The translations under genes were made by a program, and so were the position numbers. 11,048 nucleotides of DNA, taken from NCBI GenBank assembly GCA_017610525.1, contig JAFCBW010000048.1, positions 1 through 11,048 of the forward strand, written 5' to 3'. Source of the stretch: Candidatus Nanohalarchaeota archaeon. GTDB taxonomy: Archaea > EX4484-52 > B79-G9. The notes beneath the pieces are model-generated. The model had not been told where the DNA came from, ran no database searches, and was given only the letters and a program-made list of their open reading frames with translations. How positions within the stretch are numbered: the stretch's first letter is position 1; the number at the start of each line of letters is the position of its first letter. Below, piece by piece: positions 5,717 through 11,048 of the stretch.

Positions 5717-6515
5717 GTGTTTTTTGGTAGTCAGGGATTACTTTTTTTGAGTACAGGGGATTGAATCTGTCTAGTTCTTTTATTGGTATTTCTTTTGCTA
5801 TCCTGTTTACCAGGCCGTGAAGTGAGCCAGGGAGCCTTATGAGATCGATGCGGCCTGATGTCACCCATGTGTCTATTGGGAATCCTTTTTTTTCCAGTTC
5901 TATTGCGAGCTTTTTTCGGTCTTTTATAGGGGTTGTGTATGTGTCGCGGTCCAGTATGTGTATGTGATAGCCACGACCGGAGTATACGATTTTCATGTCT
6001 GTGTAGTTTTTTTGTTTTTTGAGGTGTTCGTATAGTTGTATTGTTTTTGATTTTGATTCTTCCAACTGGTGAGTGCAGAAGCTGTAGATGCTGTTGTTTT
6101 TGCCTGGTCTGCATTTTCTGCATTCTATGTTTTCGGGGTCTATGTCGAATGCCAGTTCCTGTCCTTTGAAGTTCGGGCAGGCGGGGCAGGATATGCTGCG
6201 TTTTTTGCAGGTGCGGCAAAGTGCGGGGTCTTTTGTTATGTTTCTTGAGTAATATACGTCTTCCGGGGAGTATTTGATTAATTTTGGGGTGATGTTTTGT
6301 GGGGTTGAGAGATAGAGGAGATTGTTTATGTATTTTTTAAAAACGGGTTTGTAGATGCCGGATTCGTTGCCCAGGTCTATGGCGTAAACCGGAGGGTTGT
6401 ATGTGTTTGTGAAGTCTTTTGATTCTTCTTTGCTGAATGCGTGGGTGTAGTACCAGATGCGCTCTTTTAGTGACGGGATGCGCATGTTTTTGGGCATGAT
6501 GAGGGGGGATTCCAT
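5706..6515 (-). CDS. priS: DNA primase small (catalytic) subunit, short PriS
   Basis: PriS is the catalytic subunit of the archaeal primase and makes the RNA primers for DNA replication with PriL, which is not seen here. The three metal-binding Asp appear present: ELAFDID (120-126) gives D124 and D126, and FPIDTWVT (212-219) gives D215, which lines up with the third Asp of human PRIM1. The nucleotide-binding motif is SGRGYHIH (179-186), and RLPGSLHG (227-234) is the conserved segment that follows. Cys pairs C100/C103 and C110/C113, plus C132, C135 and C147, suggest zinc binding. At 269 residues it is shorter than the usual 330-400, so the helical insert or C-terminal part is reduced. A TATA box 27-28 bp upstream supports the ATG at 6515. 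A specialised PriS paralog is possible. Confidence 0.85.
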   Translation of the reverse strand: MESPLIMPKNMRIPSLKERIWYYTHAFSKEESKDFTNTYNPPVYAIDLGNESGIYKPVFKKYINNLLYLSTPQNITPKLIKYSPEDVYYSRNITKDPALCRTCKKRSISCPACPNFKGQELAFDIDPENIECRKCRPGKNNSIYSFCTHQLEESKSKTIQLYEHLKKQKNYTDMKIVYSGRGYHIHILDRDTYTTPIKDRKKLAIELEKKGFPIDTWVTSGRIDLIRLPGSLHGLVNRIAKEIPIKELDRFNPLYSKKVIPDYQKTPTH

Positions 6516-6526
6516 AAATTTATTAA
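6516..6526 (+). promoter_or_regulatory. Possible TATA-like element for the membrane-protein gene
   Basis: AAATTTATTAA would set a plus-strand start near 6548, leaving a leader of about 32 bases that keeps GGAGGTG. It lies directly before the priS start codon, so the two divergent promoters would overlap. Confidence 0.3.
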
Positions 6527-6537
6527 TCTACTCCATT

Positions 6538-6547
6538 CTATATATAG
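6538..6547 (-). promoter_or_regulatory. Palindromic TATA box of priS
   Basis: CTATATATAG is a perfect 10-bp palindrome centred 27-28 bp before the priS ATG at 6515, giving a leaderless arrangement. Being symmetric, it could also bind TBP for the divergent gene, but a start near 6569 would cut into that gene's ribosome binding site. Confidence 0.55.
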
Positions 6548-6565
6548 ATATACATATTTAGCCAT

Positions 6566-6572
6566 GGAGGTG
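6566..6572 (+). promoter_or_regulatory. Ribosome binding site of the membrane-protein gene
   Basis: GGAGGTG lies seven bases before the ATG at 6580 and decides that start over the out-of-frame ATG at 6564. Confidence 0.65.
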
Positions 6573-6579
6573 GTTGTGA

Positions 6580-7227
6580 ATGGTTTGGGATACGATTTAT
6601 GCAAGTTTTAATGCATCGATTGGAAGTACTGCGAGTTATATGCCACGGATTGTGGGGGCTCTTGCGATTGTGTTTGTCGGATTGATTATCGGGAAATTTG
6701 TCGGCAGAATGGGAGCAAAGGTACTTGATAAGATTGGTGTGGATGATGCGATTGAGAGTACGCCAATCGGAGATATTATCAAGACCACGAAGATGAGTGT
6801 TGTCGGGTTTATGGATGCCATCATAAGGTGGTTTGTGTACCTGATATTCATAATGGCGGCAGTGGATGTGCTTAATATGTCTGTGGTGTCCAATATGATT
6901 GGACAGATGGTTCTGTATCTGCCTAATTTCTTTTCGGGTATGGTGATATTAATCGGCGGTATTGTTGTTGTGGATTTTTTGGCGGACTGGATTGATTCTG
7001 TTGTAAAGGGCATGAAAATCGAGGGTGGAAAACAGGTGCTGCTTGCTGTCAGGGCGTTTATGTTCCTGATAATAGCGATTCTTGCAATGGACCAGTTTTT
7101 GATTGATACTACGATAATATATACGTTCCTGGCCCCGGGTGCGTGGGCTGCTGCAGCTATTATCGCGTTCAGGTATGGAGTGAAGGATGCGCTTGTGGCT
7201 TATGCGAAGGAGCTTAAGCGTAAGTGA
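6580..7227 (+). CDS. Membrane protein with MscS-type TM-helix repeats
   Basis: The 215-residue protein has about five membrane segments, near 22-41, 81-99, 109-133, 155-170 and 177-197. Two stretches resemble each other and the conserved TM-helix repeat found next to small mechanosensitive channels (PF05552-like): one from YMPRIVGALAIVFVGLIIG (20-38) and one from YLPNFFSGMVILIGGIVVV (113-131). Each is followed by a short amphipathic segment. The beta-domain that forms the cytoplasmic vestibule of MscS is absent, so I would not call it a complete channel. It may be a membrane-tension-linked or structural protein. It has a strong ribosome binding site, is divergent from priS, and ends in a hairpin terminator, so it is probably transcribed alone. 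Confidence 0.7.
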   Translation: MVWDTIYASFNASIGSTASYMPRIVGALAIVFVGLIIGKFVGRMGAKVLDKIGVDDAIESTPIGDIIKTTKMSVVGFMDAIIRWFVYLIFIMAAVDVLNMSVVSNMIGQMVLYLPNFFSGMVILIGGIVVVDFLADWIDSVVKGMKIEGGKQVLLAVRAFMFLIIAILAMDQFLIDTTIIYTFLAPGAWAAAAIIAFRYGVKDALVAYAKELKRK

Positions 7228-7240
7228 GTTTTCTGATTTG

Positions 7241-7277
7241 AGTGAGGGGTTCTTCCTCACTTTTTTTATCTTTTTTT
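7241..7277 (+). terminator. Hairpin plus double T-tract terminator
   Basis: AGTGAGG (7241-7247) pairs perfectly with CCTCACT (7255-7261) around a seven-base loop. A T-run (7261-7267), then ATC, then a second run of seven T (7271-7277) follow. It begins 14 bases after the stop of the membrane-protein gene. Archaeal termination mostly relies on T-tracts, so the added hairpin is notable. Confidence 0.7.
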
Positions 7278-7283
7278 GCTAAA

Positions 7284-7293
7284 GTATATAAGT
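7284..7293 (+). promoter_or_regulatory. TATA-like promoter of the CPBP protease gene
   Basis: GTATATAAGT centred near 7288 would start transcription near 7313-7315, giving a leader of about 60 bases before the ATG at 7375. No Shine-Dalgarno is visible before that ATG. Confidence 0.45.
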
Positions 7294-7303
7294 TATTGTG
7301 TTC

Positions 7304-7341
7304 TTTTTATTGTAAGAATAGTGGGTATAGAACAATAAAAA
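7304..7341. repeat. 10-bp inverted repeat in the CPBP gene leader
   Basis: TTTTTATTGT (7304-7313) and ACAATAAAAA (7332-7341) are perfect inverted copies with an 18-base loop. They flank the predicted transcript start and could be an operator or an mRNA hairpin. They are A/T-rich, so chance is possible. Confidence 0.45.
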
Positions 7342-7374
7342 AAGCGTAGGTTCTCCAATTATTGCCAATAGACT

Positions 7375-7974
7375 ATGATTTTTTATTTTTCGGGTATTGT
7401 AGTTAATGATTTGTGGTTTTTTATGCGAAGAGGAAATTTGTCTGAACATCTGGCATTTATTGGTGTTGGATTTGCCGGGCTTCTTGTTTTTGTGATGTTT
7501 TATTCTTCTGCGTTTCCTGAGGCGTCTATTGATATGGGGATTACTAATACTGATGCGCTTGATATTTCTGAGAATTTTCTTTTTGCAATGAATTTTAGTC
7601 TCGAGGGGTACGAGAAGGTTGTGCGTTTCGATTCTTTTGAAGGGGCATTGATTTATCTTCAGAAGGAGATGGGTATTGAGAGGGCTAATGAGGTTATGAG
7701 AGAGGATATTGATTTGTGGTTTTTCAGGTGCAGGTTTTTTATACCGCTTGAAAAGAAGGAGTATACGGTGCTTGTGAGTCCTAAGGATGGAGAGATTGTC
7801 GCTTTTTCGCAGAATCTGCTTCATGCGGATGAGGGTGCAAGTATAGGGCAGGATGAGGCGAGGAGGATTGCGATCAGGTTTTTGGAGTCAATGGGTGTTG
7901 AGGTTTCGGATTATGATTTGATTCTTACTTCATCTGAGCAGAAGAAGAATAGGGCAGATCATGATAGAGGATAG
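7375..7974 (+). pseudogene. N-terminal part of a frameshifted CPBP-family membrane protease
   Basis: This frame encodes 199 residues: a membrane segment at about 27-44 (AFIGVGFAGLLVFVMFYS), then the FPEASID motif (47-53) and a soluble region. The stretch SIGQDEARRIAIRFLESMGV (156-175), then SEQKKNRADH (187-196), matches the N-terminal extension found before CPBP protease domains in long family members. The frame breaks at TAG 7972-7974, straight after NRADHDRG. The next frame (from 7968) resumes with RIDDSFVNASYRIDVSVWGD, which is the expected continuation. Restoring one base in the overlap gives a single protein of 560 residues. An ATG at 7423 (MRRGNLSEHL) is an alternative start. The break could be a real mutation, an assembly error or, less likely, programmed. 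Confidence 0.7.
7966..7974 (+). other. Site of the frameshift in the CPBP protease gene
   Basis: The upstream frame closes at TAG 7972-7974, and the downstream frame is closed by TAG at 7965-7967. The two are therefore both open only over about four bases (7968-7971), which fixes where one base is missing (or two are extra). AGAGGATAG is not a classic X-XXY-YYZ slippery site. Confidence 0.7.
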
Positions 7975-9056
7975 ATGATTCTTTTGTTAACGCTAGTTAC
8001 AGGATTGATGTTTCGGTATGGGGGGATTATGTGGGATATTATAAGAGGTATCTTTCTGTTCCTGAAAGTTTCGCAAGAGAGTATCGGAATGAGAGGTCTT
8101 ACGGGACGGTTCTTAGTCTTTTTAGTTATATTTTCATGGTCATTCTTATTATCTTATCTTTCGGGGTTTTTGTTGTAATGTATAAGAAGAATTGTGTGAA
8201 GATGAAGTTTGCTGTGTGGATTGCGGCGGTTGTGGGTGTGCTGGTTGTTGCGGATATGGTTAATTCTGTGCCGCTGCTTTTTTCTAAATACCCGACTACG
8301 ATTACAAAGAATGTGTTTTTTGCTACGCTTTTTTTTACTACGGTGATTGGGGCGATTGTTTATATGGTGATTATTGCGATGAGCGGGGTTAGCGGTGATG
8401 CGCTTTCGAGGCAGGTGCTTTTGAAGAAGAATTCGTGCATTACTGATTTCTTTAGGAAGGCCAATAGCCGTGAGTTTGCTTATTCGTCTATCAGGGGATA
8501 TGCTTTGGGGTTTTTCTTTCTGGGGTATGTTACTTTGTTTTATCTTGTGGGAAGAAATTTTTTTGATATATGGATTCCTGCGGGTGCTGCGTATTCGGAT
8601 ATGCTGAATACGTTTATGCCGTTTCTTTTTCCTCTGACTATCGGGGTGCTTGCTGCTGTGAGTGAGGAGTTTCTGTTCAGGTTTTTTGCCATCCCGCTTA
8701 CTAAGAAGTATACGAGGTCAATGTTTGTTGCGATTTTTGTTCCTGCTGTGATATGGGCGCTGGGGCATTCTTCGTATGTTGTGTTCCCTGTTTATGTGAG
8801 GGCTGTTGAGCTTACGATCGCAGGTGTGATTTTCGGGTACATGTTTGTTAAGTATGATATTCTGACGGTGTTGATTGCGCATTATGTGATTGATGCTACG
8901 CTTGTGGGGATGCCGCTTCTTTTGTCGAGTAACCCATATTATTTTTGGTCAGGTATGATTGTTGTCGGGCTGATGCTGATTCCTGCGGGGGTTGCAGGGG
9001 TCGGGTTTTTGCAGAGGAGGTATTCTTCTAAAGTGGGATATGGTCAAAGCCATTAA
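7968..9056 (+). pseudogene. C-terminal part of a frameshifted CPBP-family membrane protease, with the catalytic domain
   Basis: This frame is open from 7968; a GTG at 8031 is its first usual start and gives 341 residues. It holds the CPBP (Abi, CAAX-protease-like, Rce1-related) domain of intramembrane metal proteases. Numbered from the GTG, the motifs are SEEFLFR (211-217, E212, E213 and R217), WALGH (242-246, H246) and AHYVID (283-288, H284 and D288). All catalytic and metal-binding residues are present. About nine membrane segments are visible. The first residues, YYKRYLSVPESFARE (3-17), belong to the conserved region linking the N-terminal extension to the membrane part, so translation from GTG alone would give an incomplete protein. 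The substrate is unknown. Family members process prenylated proteins, peptides or anti-sigma-like partners. Confidence 0.75.
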
Positions 9057-9067
9057 TTATCGAATAA

Positions 9068-9105
9068 CTATTTATTTTTTGTAGTGTATTTATTTGTTGA
9101 GGTGG
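9068..9105 (+). promoter_or_regulatory. Possible promoter and ribosome binding site of the VOC-radical SAM pair
   Basis: CTATTTATT (9068-9076) is TATA-like, and GAGGTGG (9099-9105) lies six bases before the ATG at 9112. The ribosome binding site is clear. The TATA-like element is weaker, and its predicted start falls very near that site. Confidence 0.5.
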
Positions 9106-9111
9106 TTTGTT

Positions 9112-9765
9112 ATGAGTGGCGCATCAGCTTTGCTTGTTTGCAGAGATGTTTCGGAGAGTATAAGGTTTTATGAGGAGAATTTCGGGTTTCGGACTACGGT
9201 TCGTTTTCCGCCAACAGGAGCAGGTGTTGTGGAATTTGCTAACCTTGTTCTTGGTGAGAATGTTGTGATGTTTATCAGCCATGCTGCTATGCTTGAGGAT
9301 TGTAAGAGGAAAGGAGACCGCGAGAGTCCTAAGATTGTTTCCAAAAATGTGTGGGGAGTCGGTGTCAATCTTTATTTCAGTGTGGCTGATGTTGATGATA
9401 TGTATAAGAAGGTGAAGGGCAAAGGAGCCAGGATTGTTTATGATATCGGGGATAAGCAGTATGGCTCTCGTGAGTTTAGTGTTTCGGATAATAGTGGCTA
9501 TCTTCTGACGTTTGCGCAGATGAAGGAGTTTCTTAAGTGCGGTTCGTGCGGGATGCCGATGACAAAGAAGGGGGATTTCGGCGCGGGAGATACGGAGAAT
9601 AAGTTCTGTGTGCATTGTACGGATGAGAGCGGTAAGCTTAAGAGCAGGCAGGAGATTAAGGACGGGATGGTTCATGGGCTGATGAAGATGAAGAATCTTT
9701 CGCTTCAGGATGCTGTTCGCGAGGTTGATGAGAGTATGAATAAAATGCCTGTGTGGAAGGGTTAG
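9112..9765 (+). CDS. VOC-superfamily (glyoxalase-like) domain fused to a zinc ribbon
   Basis: The start is the ATG at 9112, fixed by GAGGTGG six bases upstream; a TTG at 9094 would swallow that site. The 217 residues form two parts. The first, about 1-135, is a vicinal-oxygen-chelate fold with two beta-alpha repeats. It includes RDVSESIRFYEENFGF (11-26), FSVADVDDMYKKVKGKGA (89-106) and SREFSVSDNSGYLLTF (119-134), where E121 sits at the usual metal-ligand position. The second, about 140-215, is a putative zinc ribbon: CGSC (143-146) and CVHC (166-169), then a helical tail. VOC proteins include lyases, dioxygenases and antibiotic-resistance proteins; the substrate here is unknown. The radical SAM gene starts five bases after its stop, so the two are probably co-transcribed and may act together. 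Confidence 0.8.
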   Translation: MSGASALLVCRDVSESIRFYEENFGFRTTVRFPPTGAGVVEFANLVLGENVVMFISHAAMLEDCKRKGDRESPKIVSKNVWGVGVNLYFSVADVDDMYKKVKGKGARIVYDIGDKQYGSREFSVSDNSGYLLTFAQMKEFLKCGSCGMPMTKKGDFGAGDTENKFCVHCTDESGKLKSRQEIKDGMVHGLMKMKNLSLQDAVREVDESMNKMPVWKG

Positions 9766-9770
9766 TGTAT

Positions 9771-10781
9771 ATGAAGGAAGCTATGTTTTACCGGAAGCTT
9801 TCGGATGATGTTGTGCAGTGCAGGCTTTGTAATCATTTTTGCGCTATCAAGCCGGGTAAAAGGGGTCTTTGCGGTGTGCGTGAGAATATTTCGGGGAAGC
9901 TTTTTAGTCTTGTCTATGGAAAGGCTATAGCTGATTCGGTTGACCCGATTGAGAAGAAGCCGCTTTTTCATTTTTTGCCGGGGACGCTTAGTTATTCTGT
10001 TGCGACTGCGGGGTGCAATTTTTCGTGCCTTTTTTGCCAGAACTGGGAGATTTCGCAGGCGCCTCGCACAGATGGTGAGGTTCGGGGGTATGAAGTCAGC
10101 CCGGAGGAGATTGTTGATAGGGCGGTTGATGCTGGGTGTGCAAGTATTGCTTATACTTATACTGAGCCTACGGTCTTTTTTGAGTATGCGTATGATATTG
10201 CGATTATTGCGCATAAGAGGGGTCTGCGTAATGTGTTTGTGTCTAACGGGTTTATGAGCCGGGAGGCGATTGATAAGATTGCGCCGGTTCTTGACGGGAT
10301 TAATGTTGATCTGAAGGGGTTTAGTGATGAGTTTTACAGGAAGGTTGTGGGGGGAGCCCTTAAGCCTGTGCTTGATAATATCAGGTATTTGCATGATCTG
10401 GGGATCTGGGTTGAGGTGACTACGCTTATTGTCCCGGGGCATAATGAGGATGATGCGAGCCTTTCTAAGATCGCTAAGTTTGTTTCGGGGGTTGGTGTTG
10501 ATGTGCCTTGGCATGTTTCGAGGTTTTTCCCGCATTTTAAGATGAAGGATGTTCCTTTGACGCCTATTGATGTGCTGCGGAGGGCTTATGAGATTGGAAA
10601 GGAGGCAGGGGTCAAGTATATTTATGTTGGGAATGTGGCGAGCGAGGGGTTTGAGAGTACGGTGTGTCCTAAGTGCGGGAAGGTTGTTGTTGAGAGGAGC
10701 GGGTTTGAGGTTTCTGAAATCAAGTTAAAGAAGGGAAAGTGCGGGTTTTGTGGGGAGAAGATTGCAGGGGTTTGGGAGTGA
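9771..10781 (+). CDS. amrS: AmmeMemoRadiSam-type radical SAM enzyme
   Basis: The protein resembles the radical SAM member of the AmmeMemoRadiSam group (COG1180, pyruvate-formate-lyase-activase-like). Members co-occur with AMMECR1 and Memo proteins, and their reaction is not established. I chose the ATG at 9771 (MKEAMFYRKL), because family members typically begin MKEA-FY; GTG codons at 9753 and 9765 overlap the previous gene. The 336 residues hold an N-terminal Cys set (C17, C20, C24, C34), the block GLCGVRENISGKLFSLVYGK (32-51), and the [4Fe-4S]/SAM motif CNFSCLFC (82-89). YTYTEPTVFFEYA (128-140) and NVDLKGF (178-184) follow. A C-terminal zinc-ribbon-like set is CPKC (299-302) and CGFC (324-327). 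It sits five bases after the VOC-zinc ribbon gene. No AMMECR1 or Memo gene is in the window. Confidence 0.88.
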   Translation: MKEAMFYRKLSDDVVQCRLCNHFCAIKPGKRGLCGVRENISGKLFSLVYGKAIADSVDPIEKKPLFHFLPGTLSYSVATAGCNFSCLFCQNWEISQAPRTDGEVRGYEVSPEEIVDRAVDAGCASIAYTYTEPTVFFEYAYDIAIIAHKRGLRNVFVSNGFMSREAIDKIAPVLDGINVDLKGFSDEFYRKVVGGALKPVLDNIRYLHDLGIWVEVTTLIVPGHNEDDASLSKIAKFVSGVGVDVPWHVSRFFPHFKMKDVPLTPIDVLRRAYEIGKEAGVKYIYVGNVASEGFESTVCPKCGKVVVERSGFEVSEIKLKKGKCGFCGEKIAGVWE

Positions 10782-10842
10782 GTGATTCTCTTAGGATGTT
10801 TTACAGAAAACGTAAATTTAAGCACAAAATAGTATAGCAGAG

Positions 10843-11048
10843 TTACAAGTTATTTAGAAACTCTTCTCTGGTGATTTGTAAATCGTGCTTGATTATTTTA
10901 TTCAATAGTCCCCCGTCTATATCTTCTCCCGGATGGTTTGGTATGACTGTTGTCCGTCCAGTAGGATGCTCAAAGAACATGTGGCTGCCTTGCTGTCTCT
11001 TAAATTCAAATCCCAGTTGTTTAAGGACTTTAGTTAATTCTTTTGCTG
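10843..11048 (-). CDS. hicA: HicA-family mRNA interferase toxin, N-terminus cut by the window edge
   Basis: A minus-strand frame runs from the right edge to a TAA at 10845-10843, showing 67 residues. It reads AKELTKVLKQLGFEFKRQQG, then SHMFFEHPTGRTTVIPNHPG, and ends REEFLNNL. This is the double-stranded-RNA-binding-like HicA fold, with the catalytic His in GSH (H22 of the visible part) and the HPTGRTTVIPNHPG strand pair. HicA toxins cut mRNA and are held in check by HicB. Only the first few residues are missing. No hicB lies downstream between 10842 and the radical SAM gene, so a partner, if any, must be beyond the edge, upstream of hicA. This end is less G+T-biased than the rest of the window, which fits a mobile gene. 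Confidence 0.85.
   Translation of the reverse strand, partial: AKELTKVLKQLGFEFKRQQGSHMFFEHPTGRTTVIPNHPGEDIDGGLLNKIIKHDLQITREEFLNNL

Noticed and set aside
6564..6611. A 15-codon frame starting at ATG 6564
   Set aside because: Its ATG lies beside the ribosome binding site of the membrane-protein gene in a different frame, and it has no binding site of its own.
7975..8178. A 67-residue hydrophobic frame after the stop of the first protease part
   Set aside because: It overlaps the true continuation of the protease in another frame, has no ribosome binding site, and matches no family. It is a shadow.
1..11048. CRISPR arrays, tRNA or rRNA genes, insertion sequences
   Set aside because: I looked for regularly spaced repeats, tRNA T-arm signatures and transposase motifs on both strands and saw none.

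Overview
The window looks archaeal. Six of its genes have an A/T-rich TATA-like element centred about 24-28 bp before the start codon, as in archaeal leaderless transcripts. Other genes have strong GAGGTG-type ribosome binding sites. One gene encodes the archaeo-eukaryotic primase small subunit (PriS), and two others are common in archaea: a stand-alone pyruvate-kinase C-terminal-domain protein and an AmmeMemoRadiSam-type radical SAM enzyme. I cannot place the lineage firmly. An uncultured DPANN or Altiarchaeota-like group is a low-confidence guess. RNase HIII and a bacterial-type LeuA are unusual in that setting.

Layout. The left edge holds the start of an unknown minus-strand gene (1-71), then 236 bases without a gene. 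A small capless HAD-like protein follows on the minus strand (308-772). The plus strand then carries 2-isopropylmalate synthase leuA (960-2495), two tandem phosphoserine-phosphatase-like HAD paralogs (2531-3247 and 3320-4015), a pyruvate-kinase C-domain protein (4056-4658), RNase HIII (4734-5591) and a 25-codon Cys/Lys-rich mini-gene (5639-5716). PriS runs convergently on the minus strand (5706-6515). Divergent from it are a multi-pass membrane protein with MscS-type TM-helix repeats (6580-7227), ending in a hairpin/T-tract terminator, and a CPBP-family intramembrane protease broken by one frameshift near 7966-7974 (7375-9056). A tight pair follows: a VOC domain fused to a zinc ribbon (9112-9765) and the radical SAM enzyme (9771-10781). 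A HicA toxin gene on the minus strand runs off the right edge (10843-11048).

The genes do not form one pathway. Most have their own promoter, and the only clear co-transcribed pair is VOC-zinc ribbon plus radical SAM. RNase HIII and PriS lie tail to tail, bringing primer making and primer removal together. leuA stands alone without leuB, leuC, leuD or ilv genes.

The plus strand is strongly G+T-rich whichever strand is coding, which suggests a replication-linked strand bias. The first HAD paralog (2531-3247) and hicA show much less of it, which may mean a different history. I did not find a clear multi-gene novel system. The best leads are the mini-gene at 5639-5716, the reciprocal active-site changes in the HAD paralogs, RNase HIII in an archaeal context, and the frameshifted protease.
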